Source of the DNA: Pleurodeles waltl
Lineage: Eukaryota; Chordata; Amphibia; Caudata; Salamandridae
Assembly (NCBI RefSeq): GCF_031143425.1
Contig: NW_027150021.1
Span: 87,588 to 151,587, forward strand
Reading direction: 5' to 3'
DNA length: 64,000 nucleotides
The position numbers were made by a program, and so were the translations under genes. The notes under the pieces are model-generated. The model saw only the letters and a list, made by a program, of their open reading frames with translations. It was not told the origin of the DNA and ran no database searches. Positions 1 through 10,716 of this stretch are shown piece by piece (positions within the stretch are counted from its first letter, which is position 1; each line of letters starts with the position of its first letter).

Positions 1-1510
1 CCCTAATATGATATTTAACGGTATAATAGTTGTACAATTAATATAACACATCAATTACTAACAAACGTCTATTTTAGGTACCACCTATATTTTAATAGGG
101 ATGTTGACATAATCTATCATGTAAACACTATGCATTTCTTTCTATTTGAAGTGTAGGATGCATTGCCACACAAAACACGTGAAGCCAAGATTGTTTCTAC
201 CAAAACGGTCATGATGTAATTATTACCCTAGTGTACACCAAAAATTTAAAATGTATTGCCACATCACAGGAAACACTTTAACAAAGATAGTTAGCTGTTA
301 AGTCCCCTCTCTTAACTTGCATGGATCACACATCGAATATGAACTAATTGGCTAATAGTATTCTTTGTCATTATGTACATTTTTGGATTTGTGACCACTT
401 GAAAGGTACTCACTAATGCTAAGGATAAAGCTGCAGGTTTTGCTTAAACAGATCATTTTTCATGCATTCACCAACATGAAAAATAACTTGATTGACAATG
501 TGTTCTATTTGACTTTTTCCTTTATTCAGAAGAGTGCGCATTGCTGTTCTAAATTTATGCCAGCTCACAGTTTGAGCAGCAGAAAGTAAACAGTGCTTAT
601 CAGGAGACTGTTTATCTTTTCCTCTTGGGACTGTTTTTTGCTACATCTAAAGCCAGCGGTCGCAAAGGCAGAGCCAGTGGTCAGAAGATTCAAGCCAGCA
701 TTCGCAGCTATGACTCCTGGTGACCCCTAAAATGACGCCCATGCTACTTTCAGTGTCTATACTAGTAGGTGTTCTCTAGGGGCTCAAAGGCCTGGTTCTA
801 ATTGGCTCCCTCCCACCCCTGGGTCCCAGTGCATTGTACCAGCTATGCCCCTGCATGTCTTGGAGGATACCAGGTAGGGAAAATGAGCGATACTCCCCCT
901 GGCCTTACCTTTGTGGGGATTTTCACTATAAACCAGTTGTCCTGTATGGGCCACCAGCTCAAGGGTTTTCGCTGGTGGAACCAAATAAGATTTTACCAAA
1001 GGAAGTGTAGTGGTTTCCCCACCCAAGTCTAAATGAGGCAGTGGACCCATAAGTTTGGTGGAACAGTGCATCTTAAATTTTATGGCAATTCCACTATTCC
1101 TATAAGCTTTAAATGACCTCCAAAATGTATTTTCACATTTCCCACATTTCATATGTCAAGTTTCATTTTGTTAATTTCTTTCAGTTTCGCCGTATATACC
1201 ATATTGTTCCCATTTTTTTTTTATTTCTAAGTTATTGCTTAATTTATGTATGTAAATGTCTGCGTCTTACTTCTCATGGGATCCTGAACATCTATCTCTT
1301 TCTTGTAAACACGTAAATTAAATGTTATTATATATAAAGCGATACTGGAGCACTCTTTATAAAGGTCATGCATTTTCAATAAATTCATTAAATACTACTG
1401 GTAAAGCCAATGGGTCTGGTATTTTGTAAATCTGACAATGCACATAGAATGCCTCTCACACGTCCACATCACACTTTCTTTTACACACGCAACATAGTCA
1501 AACACACTTA
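1..1510. other. flanking DNA, no gene recognised
   Basis: This is AT-rich sequence outside the LTR elements. Short open frames exist on both strands (for example around 784-1152), but I recognise no domain, no splice-bounded exon and no RNA gene. A slightly more GC-rich patch near 800-1040 could be a degraded repeat, but I cannot assign it. This is the only long stretch that could be ordinary host DNA. Confidence 0.6.
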
Positions 1511-1648
1511 GGGGCATATTTACAAGCCCCATAGCGCCACCGGAGTGTCACTTTTTGTGAGGCTCCAGTGGCGCTGTGCATTATGCATATTTACAAGATA
1601 GCCCTAAGTCACTTTTTGTGGCTTAATGCCGCCTTGTAAATATGCCCC
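1511..1648. repeat. fold-back (MITE-like) repeat with 16-bp perfect inverted ends
   Basis: GGGGCATATTTACAAG at 1511-1526 is the exact reverse complement of CTTGTAAATATGCCCC at 1633-1648. A further partial copy of the same motif lies at about 1585-1598. Inside there is a second, imperfect inverted pair around GCGCCAC and GTGGCGC. The 138-bp length, perfect ends and absence of an open frame fit a short non-autonomous DNA-transposon-like or snapback repeat. The family is not identified, and no target duplication was established. Confidence 0.6.
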
Positions 1649-1727
1649 CTGCCGCAGTTTTCTGCAGCAGAGGGGCATGCATGGGTGTTGCTGGTTTCAT
1701 TTCTCCTACTTGTTGCTTTTTCTAAGT

Positions 1728-1946
1728 GTGCTGCATTCCACAGCATACATAGAAAGAGCAAAACCATTATGAATGATTGATTATGTGCAGGAAGGTGTCC
1801 CTCTTGTACACAAACAATCATTAAAAAATGACGTTTCGTATGATATATATGTGCTACATTATACAGCACACATAGAAGTGTCAAATCGCAATTGTAGATT
1901 GTTTATGAGTAGGAAGGGACACCTTCCTGCACATAAACAATCAATC
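1728..1946. repeat. diverged direct and inverted repeat unit
   Basis: Two imperfect direct copies of a roughly 35-bp block (a GTGCT(G/A)CATT...ACAGCA(T/C)ACATAGAA pattern) start near 1728 and 1851. In addition, 1775-1801 (GATTATGTGCAGGAAGG and on) is largely the reverse complement of 1916-1946 (CCTTCCTGCACATAA core), which makes a fold-back with a loop of about 115 bp. It is probably a second MITE-like or foldback repeat adjoining the previous one. It ends before the LTR at 2022. Confidence 0.5.
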
Positions 1947-2021
1947 CCCTCAATGCAGACACCCTTGCACTATGGTGCAAAGATGCCTGCATTGGCGCTG
2001 GCAGCTAAATTTGCTGACAGC

Positions 2022-5020
2022 TGTAGGAGGCTGGACTGGCTTGTAGTGAGTACCAAGGGGTACTTGCACCTTGCACCAGGCCCAGTTATCCCTTATTAGT
2101 GTATAGGGTGTCTAGCAGCATAGGCTGATAGATAATGGTAGCTTAGCAGAGCAGCTTAGGCTGAACTAGGAGACGAGTGAAGCTCCTACAGTACCACTTA
2201 GTGTCATATGCACAATATCATAAGAAAACACAATACACAGTTATACTAAAAATAAAGGTACTTTATTTTTATGACAATATGCCAAAGTATCTCAGAGTGT
2301 ACCCTCAGTGAGAGGATAAGAAATATACACAAGATATATATACACAATACCAAAATATGCAGTAATAGTCTTAGAAAACAGTGCAAACAATATATAGTTA
2401 CAATAGGATGCAATGGGGACACATAGGGATAGGGGCAACACAAACCATATACTCCAAAAGTGGAATGCGAACCACGAATGGACCCCAAACCTATGTGACC
2501 TTGTAGAGGGTCGCTGGGACTATTAGAAAATAGTGAGGGTTAGAAAAAAAGCCCACCCCAAGACCCTGAAAAGTGAGTGCAAAGTGCACTAAAGTTCCCC
2601 AAAGGACATAGAAGTCGTGATAGGGGAATTCTGCAGGAAAGACACAAACCAGCAATGCAACAACAATGGATTTCCAGTCGAGGGTACCTGTGGTATAAGG
2701 GGACCAAGTCCAAAAGTCACAAGCAAGTCGGAGATGGGCAGATGCCCAGGAAATGCCAGCTGCGGGTGCAAAGAAGCTGCTACTGGACTGTAGAAGCTTA
2801 GGTTTCTGCAGGAACGACAAGGGCTAGAGACGTCCCCTTTGGAGGACGGATCCCTCACGCCGGGGAGAGTCGTGCAGAAGTGTTTTCCCGCCGAAATACC
2901 ACCAACAAGCCTTGCTAGCTGCAAATCATGCGGTAAGGATTTTTGGTCGCTGCTGTGGCCCAGGAGGGACCAGGATGTCGCAAATTGCGTCAGGAGACAG
3001 AGGGAACGTCGTGCAAGACAACGAGCCCTCTGAGAAGCAAGTAGCACCCGGAGAAGTGCCAGAAACAGGCACTACAAGGATGCGTGAAATGGTGCTCACC
3101 CGAAGTCACACAAAGGAGTCCCACGTCGCCGGAGAACAACTTAGGAGGTCGTGCAATGCAGGTTTGAGTGCCGTGGACCCAGGCTGGACTGTGCACAAAG
3201 GATTTCCGCCGGAAGTGCACGGAGGCCGGAGTAGCTGCAAAATTCACGGTTCTCAGCAATGCAGTCTGGCGTGGGGAGGCAAGGACTTACCTCCACCAAA
3301 CTTGGACTGAAGAGTCACTGGACTGTGGGAGTCACTTGGACAGAGTTGCTGGATTCAAGGGACCTCGCTCGTCGTGCTGAGAGGAGACCCAAGATACCGG
3401 TGATGCAGTTCTTTGGTGCCTGCGGTTGCAGGGGGACGATTCCATCGACCCACGGGAGATTTCTTCGGAGCTTCTAGTGCAGAGAGGAGGCAGACTACCC
3501 CCACAGCATTCACCACTAGGAAAACAGTCGAGAAGGCGGCAGGATCAGCGTTACAGAGTTGCAGTAGTCATCTTTGCTACTATGTTGCAGTTTTGTAGGC
3601 TTCCAGCGCGGTCAGCAGTCGATTCCTTGGCAGAAGGTGAAGAGAGAGATGCAGAGGAACTCGGATGAGCTCTTGCATTCGTTATCTAAGGAATCCCAAG
3701 AGACAGAGACCCTAAATAGCCAGAAAAGAGGGTTTGGCTACCTAGGAGAGAGGATAGGCTAGCAACACCTGAAGGAACCTATCAGGAGGAGTCTCTGACG
3801 TCACCTGGTGGCACTGGTCACTCAGAGCAGTCCAGTGTGCCAGCAGCACCTCTGTTTCCAAGATGGCAGAGGTCTGGAGCACACTGGAGGAGCTCTGGGC
3901 ACCTCCCAGGGGAGGTACAGGTCAGGGGAGTGGTCACTCCCCTTTCCTTTGTCCAGTTTCGTGCCAGAGCAGGGCTAAGGGGTCCCTGAACCGGTGTAGA
4001 CTGGCTTATGCAGAAATGGGAACCAAATGTGCCCATGAAAGCATTTCCAGAGGCTGGGGGAGGCTACTCCTCCCCTGCCTTTACACCATTTTCCAAAGGG
4101 AGAGGGTGTAACACCCTCTCTCAGAGGAAGTCCTTTGTTCTGCCATCCTGGGCCAGGCCTGGCTGGACCCCAGGAGGGCAGATGCCTGTCTGAGGGGTTG
4201 GCAGCAGCAGCAGCTGCAGTGAAACCCCGGGAAAGGCAGTTTGGCAGTACCAGGGTCTGTGCTACAGACCACTGGGATCATGGGATTGTGCCAACTATGC
4301 CAGGATGGTATAGAGGGGGCAATTCCATGATCATAGACATATTACATGGCAGCCATATTCGGAGTTACCATTGTGAAGCTACATATAGGTAGTGACCTAT
4401 ATGTATTGCACGCGTGTAATGGTGTCCCCGCACTCACAAAGTCTGGGGAATTGGCCCTGAACAATGTGGGTGCACCTTGGCTAGTGCCAGGGTGCCCACA
4501 CACTAAGTAACTTAGCACCCAACCTTTACCAGGTAAAGGTTAGACATATCGGTGACTTATAAGTTACTTAAGTGCAGTGAAAAATGGCTATGAAATAACG
4601 TGGACGTTATTTCACTCAGGCTGCAGTGGCAGGCCTGTGTAAGAATTGTCAGAGCTCCCTATGGGTGGCAAAAGAAATGCTGCAGCCCATAGGGATCTCC
4701 TGGAACCCCAATACCCTGGGTACTTCAGTACTATATACTAGGGATTTATCAGGGTGTTCCAGTAAGCCAATGTGAATTGGTGAAATTGGTCACTAGCCTG
4801 TTAGTGACAATTTGGAAAGAAATGAGAGAGCATAACCACTGAGGTTCTGATTAGCAGAGCCTCAGTGAGACAGTTAGTCACTACACAGGTAACACATTCA
4901 GGCACACTTATGGGCACTGGGGCCCTGGATGACAGGGTCCCAGTGACACATACAACTAAAACAACATATATACAGTGAAAAATGGGGGTAACATGCCAGG
5001 CAAGATGGTACTTTCCAACA
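2022..5020 (-). repeat. 3' LTR of element Y (B head), 2,999 bp
   Basis: On the plus strand it starts TGTAGGAGGCTGGACTGG, which is the LTR 3' end reversed. It ends GGTACTTTCCAACA, a one-base variant of the TGTAGGAAAGTACC head. It carries the same landmarks as the other copies: the AATAAA palindrome near 2250-2275, a splice-donor complement near 3287, TGACGTCA near 3797, and the hairpin chain between about 4100 and 4860. The B head agrees with the autonomous pol that follows it. Confidence 0.9.
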
Positions 5021-5037
5021 CAACCCCCCCCCCCAAA
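5021..5037 (-). other. polypurine tract of element Y
   Basis: A C-run on the plus strand is a G-run on the coding strand. It follows the RNase H stop by only a few tens of bases and immediately precedes the 3' LTR, the normal position of the primer for plus-strand DNA synthesis. It is almost pure guanine rather than mixed A/G. Confidence 0.7.
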
Positions 5038-5074
5038 CGAAGGACAATAAGACTAGCCATGACCTGATGAGTCT

Positions 5075-6799
5075 TCATTGATCTAAGTGGAAATATCTGG
5101 AGAGTCCATCTGCATTGGAGTGGCTACTCCCAGGTCTATGTTCCACTGTATAGTCCATTCCCTGTAGGGATATGGACCACCTCAATAATTTAGGATTTTC
5201 ACCTTTCATTTGTTTTAGCCAAAGTAGAGGTTTGTGGTCTGTCTGAACAATGAAGTGAGTGCCAAACAGGTATGGCCTCAACTTCTTCAGAGCCCAGACC
5301 ACAGCAAAGGCCTCCCTCTCTATGGCAGACCAACGCTTTTCTCTAGGGGTCAACCTCCTACTAATAAAAGCAACAGGTTGATCCTGGCCCTCAGAATTAA
5401 GTTGTGATAGGACTGCCCCTACTCCTAATTCAGATGCATCAGTTTGGACATAGAATTTTTTAGAGTAACAAGGGCTATTCAGGACAGGTGCAGAGCACAT
5501 GGCCTGCTTCAGCTCCTCAAAAGCTTTCTGACAGTTTGCTGTCCATAATACCTTTTTAGGCATTTTCTTGGATGTGAGGTCATTAAGAGGGGCTGCAATG
5601 GAGCCATAGTTCTTAATGAGCCTCCTGTAATACCCAGTGAGGCCTAGGAAGGCTCTCACCTGAGTCTGAGTAGTAGGGAGAATCCAATCAATAATTGTTT
5701 GGATTTTCCCCTGAAGTGGTGCAATCTGTTCCCCACCAACAAGGTGTCCCAGATAAACCACCTTACCCTGCCCTATCTGGCACTTTGAAGCCTTGATAGT
5801 GAGGCCTGCCTTTTGCAGGGCCTCTAAAACTTTCCATAGGTGGACCAGGTGATCATCCCAGCTGGAGCTAAAGACAGCTATATCGTCCAAATATGCTGCA
5901 CTGAAAGCTTCCAGCCCTTGCAGGACTGTGTTCACCAACCTCTGAAAAGTGGCAGGTGCATTTTTCAATCCAAAAGTCATTACAGTGAACTGGTAATGTT
6001 CTCCAATGGTTGAAAATGCAGTTTTAGGTTTAGCATCTTCTGATAATTTGATCTGCCAATACCCTGCAGTCAAATCAAAAGTGCTTAGATACTTGGCAGA
6101 TGCCAGTGTATCTATGAGCTCATCTGCCCTGGGTATAGGGTGAGCATCAGTTTTGGTTACCTGGTTGAGACCTCTGTAGTCTACACAAAACCGCATTTCC
6201 TTCTTTCCATCTTTGGAATGGGGTTTTGGTACAAGTACCACAGGAGAAGCCCATGGACTTTCAGAGTGCTCAACCACTCCCAGTTCTAGCATTTTCTGCA
6301 CCTCTTGCTTTATGCAATCCCTGACATGGTCAGGCTGCCTATAGATCTTACTTTTGACAGGTAAACTGTCTCCAGTATCTATAGTGTGCTCACACCAAGA
6401 AGTGGTACCTGGCACAGTAGAGAAGAGTTCAGAAAACTGACCCAGGAGATTTATGCAATGGTCTTTCTGCTCAGCAGTAAGACAATCAGCCAAAACTACA
6501 CCTTCCACTAGAGCATCTTGTTCTGTGGAAGAGAAGAGATCAGGTAGAGGATCACTGTCTTCTTCCTGTCCCTCATCAGTTGCCATGAGCAGGGTGAGAT
6601 CAGCCCTGTCATAGTAGGGTTTCAGGCGGTTGACATCGAGCACCCTAAGGGGACTCCTGGCAGTGCCTAAGTCAACTAAATAGGTGACTTCACCCTTTTT
6701 CTCAACAATTGTGTGGGGACCACTCCTTTTATCTTGGAGTGCTCTTGGGGCCACAGGCTCCAAGACCCACACTTTCTGCCCTGGTTTGTACTGAACCAA
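5075..6799 (-). CDS. RT and RNase H half of gag-pol, element Y (with integrase C-terminus)
   Basis: This 574-residue frame begins in the integrase C-terminal module (VWVLEP...HTIVEKKGEVTYLVDL), a GPY/F-like region. It continues through a linker and IDTGDSLPVKSKIYRQP into reverse transcriptase. RT motifs seen are RFCVDYRGLN, FDLTAGYWQIKL with its catalytic Asp, and AAYLDDIAVFS with the YLDD box. RNase H follows: QTDASELGVGAVLSQ, IEREAFAVVWALK, QTDHKPLLWL and HSNADGLSRY carry the acidic residues. The first Met is internal. The frame is really the continuation of the integrase frame, cut off by one nonsense codon at 6821-6823. Of the three RT copies here it has the most intact catalytic motifs. 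There is no env gene after it. Confidence 0.9.
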   Translation of the reverse strand: MVQYKPGQKVWVLEPVAPRALQDKRSGPHTIVEKKGEVTYLVDLGTARSPLRVLDVNRLKPYYDRADLTLLMATDEGQEEDSDPLPDLFSSTEQDALVEGVVLADCLTAEQKDHCINLLGQFSELFSTVPGTTSWCEHTIDTGDSLPVKSKIYRQPDHVRDCIKQEVQKMLELGVVEHSESPWASPVVLVPKPHSKDGKKEMRFCVDYRGLNQVTKTDAHPIPRADELIDTLASAKYLSTFDLTAGYWQIKLSEDAKPKTAFSTIGEHYQFTVMTFGLKNAPATFQRLVNTVLQGLEAFSAAYLDDIAVFSSSWDDHLVHLWKVLEALQKAGLTIKASKCQIGQGKVVYLGHLVGGEQIAPLQGKIQTIIDWILPTTQTQVRAFLGLTGYYRRLIKNYGSIAAPLNDLTSKKMPKKVLWTANCQKAFEELKQAMCSAPVLNSPCYSKKFYVQTDASELGVGAVLSQLNSEGQDQPVAFISRRLTPREKRWSAIEREAFAVVWALKKLRPYLFGTHFIVQTDHKPLLWLKQMKGENPKLLRWSISLQGMDYTVEHRPGSSHSNADGLSRYFHLDQ

Positions 6800-6820
6800 A
6801 ACAGCCTTCTGGTCATGCCA

Positions 6821-8234
6821 TTACTTTTGGAGCTCTTGGCTGGCCTGAAGGTTTTTAGTGGCCTTTTTCATATACTCAGCCATCCTTGATCTGAGGCCAA
6901 GTACATACTCCACAATATCTTGCTTTGGAGCTTTTAAAGGTTGTTCCCAACCCTCCTTGACAAGTGTTAGTGGACCCCTAACAGGGTGACCAAAGAGGAG
7001 TTCAAAGGGGCTGAAGCCCACTCCTTTCTGGGGTACCTCCCTGTAGGCAAAAAGGAGGCATGGTAACAGGATATCCCATCTCCTGCGGAGTTTTTCAGGG
7101 AGACCCATAATCATGCCTTTGAGAGTTTTGTTAAATCTCTCCACCAGTCCATTTGTTTGTGGATGATAGGGTGTAGTGAAATTGTAAGTCACACCACACT
7201 CCTTCCACATGGCCTTTAAGTAAGCAGACATGAAATTGATTCCCCTGTCTGATACTACTTCCTTTGGGAAGCCCACCTTGGAAAATATTCCCAGGAGGGC
7301 CTTTGCCACTGCAGGTGCTGTAGTGGTCCTTAAAGGAATTGCTTCAGGATATCTTGTGGCATGGTCCACTACCACCAAGATAAACCTATTGCCTGAAGCA
7401 GTAGGAGGGTCAAGGGGGCCGACTATGTCAACCCCTACCCTTTCAAAGGGAACCCCAACCACAGGCAGTGGAATAAGGGGTGCCTTTGGAGTGCCACCTG
7501 TCTTGCCACTGGCTTGACAGGTTTCACAGGACTTACAAAATTCCTTTGTGTCCTCAGACATCCTAGGCCAATGAAACAGGGGAACAAGCCTGTCCCAAGT
7601 TTTCATTTGCCCCAGATGTCCAGCTAGGGGAATGTCGTGGGCTAGAGTTAGGAGGAACTTTCTGTACTCCTGAGGAATCACTAACCTCCTGGCAGTTCCA
7701 GGTTTAGGATCCCTTGCTTCAGTGTACAAGAGGTTGTCCTCCCAGTAAACTCTGTGAGAGTCACTGACATCCCCATTATCCTGTTTGACAGCTCGCTGTC
7801 TTAGACCCTCTAGTGTGGGACAGGTTTGCTGTGCCACACTCAGCTCCTCCCTGGCAGGCCCCCCTTCACCCAAAAGCTCAGCAGTGTCTGCTTCCAGCTC
7901 CTCTGGTGTAGGTTCTGCACAGGGTGGAAATTCTTCTTCCTCAGAAGTAGAATCCACTGTAGAGGGAGGGATAGTAGGAAGTGCTTTACTTCTACTAGCC
8001 CTAGCTTTAGGGAGCACTTGGTCCATTGTTCCAGGATCCAAGCTTCCCTGTCCTTTTTGCTTTTTGGCCTGAGCCCTGGTTAAAGCAAAAATATGCCCTG
8101 GGATGCCCAGCATTGTTGCATGGGCCTCCAACTCCACATCTGACCAAGCTGATGTCTCCAAATCATTTCTTAGTAGACAGTCTACAGGTAAATCTGTGGC
8201 TACCACAACTTTCTTTGGACCAGTAACCCCCCCC
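6821..8234 (-). pseudogene. protease end and integrase of gag-pol, element Y (truncated, stop codon)
   Basis: The reading frame starts inside protease, just after the active site. LLRNDL replaces the LLGNDL seen in other copies. It then runs through an acidic linker and integrase. The integrase zinc domain shows AHDIPLAGHLG and CKSCETCQ. The catalytic core shows VDIVGPL, SDRG and NGLVERFN, giving D,D and E. The frame ends at a TAA (6821-6823, minus strand) where the other copies have CAA in ELQKQWHDQ, so a single substitution splits integrase from RT. Sequence upstream of 8234 is lost, so no start codon or Gag is present. It is in the same frame as the RT part but for this stop. Confidence 0.85.
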
Positions 8235-8312
8235 TGTGAGAAAGTAGCCTCTTTCTAGCCTTGTTACCCCCACTTTTGGCCTGTTTGTGAGTGTATGTCA
8301 GGGTGTTTTTAC

Positions 8313-8512
8313 TGTCTCACTGGGATCCTGCTAGCCAGGACCCAGTGCTCATAAGGAAAACCCGATGTTTTCAGTATATTTGTTATGTGTCACTGGGACC
8401 CTGTTAGTCAGGACCCCAGTGCTCATAAGGTTGTGGCCTATATGTATGTGTTCCCTGTGTGGTGCCTAACTGTCTCACTGAGGCTCTGCTAACCAGAACC
8501 TCAGTGGTTATG
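8313..8512 (+). repeat. U3 head modules: tandem CACTGGG...CCCAGTG hairpin units
   Basis: Three consecutive units of similar design lie at about 8313-8352, 8388-8430 and 8475-8512. The first two follow CACTGGG(A)(T/C)CCTG, a short loop, CAGGACC(C)CAGTGCTCATAAGG. The third is CACTGAGG, loop, CCTCAGTGGTTATG. Each can fold on itself. B-head LTRs (for example 16698 onward) carry one CACTGGG unit, ordinary A-head LTRs carry two, and element N carries three. This head is the main difference between the two LTR types. Confidence 0.7.
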
Positions 8513-8533
8513 CTCTCTCATTGCTTTAAAATT

Positions 8534-9239
8534 GTCACTAACAGGCTAGTGACCAATTTTACCAATTTACATTGGCTTACTGGAACACCCTTATAATTCC
8601 GTAGTATATGGTACTGAGGTACCCAGGGTATTGGGGTTCCAGGAGATCCCTATGGGCTGCAGCATTTTTTTTGCCACCCATAGGGAGCTCTGACAATTCT
8701 TACACAGGCCTGCCACTGCAGCCTGAGTGAAATAACGTCCACGTTATTTCACAGCCATTTACCACTGCACTTAAGTAACTTATAAGTCACCTATATGTCT
8801 AACCTTTACCTGGTAAAGGTTAGGTGCAAAGTTACTTAGTGTGAGGGCACCCTGGCACTAGCCAAGGTGCCCCCACATTGTTCAGGGCCAATTCCCCGGA
8901 CTTTGTGAGTGCGGGGACACCATTACACGCGTGCACTACATATAGGTCACCACCTATATGTAGCTTCACAATGGTAACTCCGAATATGGCCATGTAACAT
9001 GTCTATGATCATGGAATTGCCCCCTCTATGCCATCCTGGCATAGTTGGCACAATCCCATGATCCCAGTGGTCTGTAGCACAGACCCTGGTACTGCCAAAC
9101 TGCCTTTTCAGGGGTTTCACTGCAGCTGCTGCTGCTGCCAACCCCTCAGACAGGTTTCTGCCCTCCTGGGGTCAAGCCAGGCTTGTCCCAGGATGGAAGG
9201 ACAAAGGACTTCCTCTGAGAGAGGGTGTTACACCCTCTC
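8534..9239 (+). repeat. chain of short perfect inverted repeats in U3
   Basis: Perfect or near-perfect hairpins follow each other: 8534-8553 (GTCACTA/TAGTGAC), 8648-8685 (CCCTATGGG/CCCATAGGG), 8727-8752 (12-bp arms, 2-base loop), 8800-8822 (TAACCTTTACC/GGTAAAGGTTA, 1-base loop), 8937-8962 (TACATATAGGT/ACCTATATGTA) and 9219-9239 (GAGAGGGTG/CACCCTCTC). All other full LTR copies carry the same chain. Its role is unknown. Confidence 0.75.
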
Positions 9240-9535
9240 CCTTTGGAAAATGGTGTGAAGGCAGGGGAGGAGTAGCCTCTCCCAGCCTCTGGAAATGCTT
9301 TCATGGGCACATTTGGTGTCCATTTCTGCATAAGCCAGTCTACACCGGTTCAGGAACCCCTTAGCCCTGCTCTGGCGTGAAACTGGACAAAGGAAAGGGG
9401 AGTGACCACTCACCTGACCTGTACCTCCCCTGGGAGGTGCCCAGAGCTCCTCCAGTGTGCTCCAGACCTCTGCCATCTTGGAAACAGAGGTGCTGCTGGC
9501 ACACTGGACTGCTCTGAGTGGCCAGTGCCACCAGG

Positions 9536-9543
9536 TGACGTCA
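9536..9543 (+). promoter_or_regulatory. CRE-like palindrome TGACGTCA in LTR
   Basis: A perfect 8-bp cAMP response element consensus, the binding site known for CREB/ATF bZIP factors, lies in GGTGACGTCAGAG about 1.3 kb into the LTR. It is present in nearly all LTR copies here. A TATTTAG sequence lies about 80 bp downstream (9621). That would fit a core promoter in the middle of the LTR, but no transcript evidence is available. Confidence 0.55.
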
Positions 9544-9620
9544 GAGACTCCTCCTGTTAGGCTCCTTCAGGTGTTGCTAGCCTATCCTCTCTCCTAGGTA
9601 GCCAAACCCTCTTTTCTGGC

Positions 9621-9628
9621 TATTTAGG
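9621..9628 (+). promoter_or_regulatory. weak TATA-like box after the CRE
   Basis: CTATTTAGGG is the best TATA-like match downstream of the CRE and precedes a pyrimidine-rich stretch (CTCTGTCTCT). If it is used, transcripts would begin near 9650 and the R region would be about 1.4 kb. The alternative is TATATATA at 11005-11012, just before the polyadenylation signal, which would give a short R. The sequence alone cannot decide. Confidence 0.3.
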
Positions 9629-10053
9629 GTCTCTGTCTCTTGGGATTCCTTAGATAACGAATGCAAGAGCTCATCCGAGTTCCTCTGCATCTCTCTCTTC
9701 ACCTTCTGCCAAGGAATCGACTGCTGACCGCGCTGGAAGCCTGCAAAACTGCAAAACTGCAACATAGTAGCAAAGACGACTACTGCAACTCTGTAACGCT
9801 GATCCTGCCGCCTTCTCGACTGTTTTCCTGGTGGTGCATGCTGTGGGGGTAGTCTGCCTCCTCTCTGCACTAGAAGCTCCGAAGAAATCTCCCGTGGGTC
9901 GACGGAATCGTCCCCCTGCAACCGCAGGCACCAAAGAACTGCAACACCAGTACCTTGGGTCTCCTCTCAGCCCGACGAGCGAGGTCCCTTGAATCCAGCA
10001 ACTCTGTCCAAGTGACTCCCACAGTCCAGTGACTCTTCAGTCCAAGTTTGGTG

Positions 10054-10062
10054 GAGGTAAGT
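10054..10062 (+). promoter_or_regulatory. consensus 5' splice site in LTR
   Basis: GAG|GTAAGT is a perfect vertebrate splice donor with the break at 10056/10057. It is retained at the equivalent place in most LTR copies on either strand, for example near 18329, 23248, 27654, 32346, 48334, 56632 and 61651. It could splice to acceptors later in the LTR or at the internal region. Confidence 0.45.
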
Positions 10063-10644
10063 CCTTGCCTCCCCACGCCAGACTGCATTGTTGGAAACCG
10101 CGACTTTTGCAGCTACTACAACCTCCGTGCACTTCCGGCGGAAATCCTTTCTGCACAGTCCAGCCTGGGTCCACGGAACTCTAACCTGCATTGCACGACC
10201 TCCTAAGTTGTTCTCCGGCGACGTGGGACTCCTTTGTGCGACTTCGGGTGAGCACAGTTTCACGCATCCTTGTAGTGCCTGTTTCTAGCACTTCTCTGGG
10301 TGCTATCTGCTGCTGAGAGGACTCCTTGTCTTGCTGAATATTCCCTCTGTCTCCTGATGCAATGTGCGACATCCTGGTCCCTCCTGGGCCACAGCAGCGT
10401 CCAAAAACCCATACTACACGATTTGCAGCTAGCAAGGCTTGTTGGTAGTCTTTCGGTGGGAAAACAATTCTGCACAACTCTTCACAGCGTGCGGGATCCG
10501 TCCTCCAAAGGGGAAGTCTCTAGCCTTTGTTGTTCCTGCAGAAACCTAAGCTTCTACAGTCCAGTACTAACTTCTTTGCACCCGCAGCTGGCATTTCTTG
10601 GGCATCTGCCCATCTCCGACTTGCTTGTGACTTTTGGACATGGT

Positions 10645-10716
10645 CCCCTTGCTCCACAGGTACCCTCGACTGGAAATCCATTGTTGTTTCATTGCTGGTT
10701 TGTGTCTTTCCTGCAG
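10645..10716 (+). promoter_or_regulatory. two candidate 3' splice sites in LTR
   Basis: The sequence ending CTTGCTCCACAG at 10659 and the one ending TGTCTTTCCTGCAG at 10716 both have a pyrimidine tract followed by CAG. Paired with the donor at 10056 they would remove about 600-660 bp. Most other copies have CCTTGTTCCACAG at the first site; some have lost the second (TGCATTATT). Confidence 0.35.

Larger units (their letters stand above)
2022..8234 (-). mobile_element. Ty3/gypsy (Gmr1-type) LTR element Y, autonomous, 5'-truncated
   Basis: On the minus strand this reads, from right to left, the end of protease, integrase, RT, RNase H, a poly-G polypurine tract and a complete 3' LTR with a B head. 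Gag, the protease active site and the 5' LTR are missing. The element stops at 8234 in a C-run, directly against the plus-strand LTR at 8235. The left flank ends ...TGACAGC, and no matching right-hand duplication exists in the window. A rearrangement or a later insertion therefore removed the 5' half. Confidence 0.85.

Noticed and set aside
784..1316. Short open frames in the left flank
   Set aside because: No similarity I recognise, no conserved context; lengths are expected by chance.
2589..3047. Open frames of 60-152 residues recurring in every LTR (sense strand)
   Set aside because: They recur because the LTR recurs. Start and stop shift between copies, frames break by single indels, and no domain is recognisable.
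8219..8235. Target duplication at the Y/E1 junction
   Set aside because: The junction is a C-run and no partner is found at the other end of the plus-strand array.
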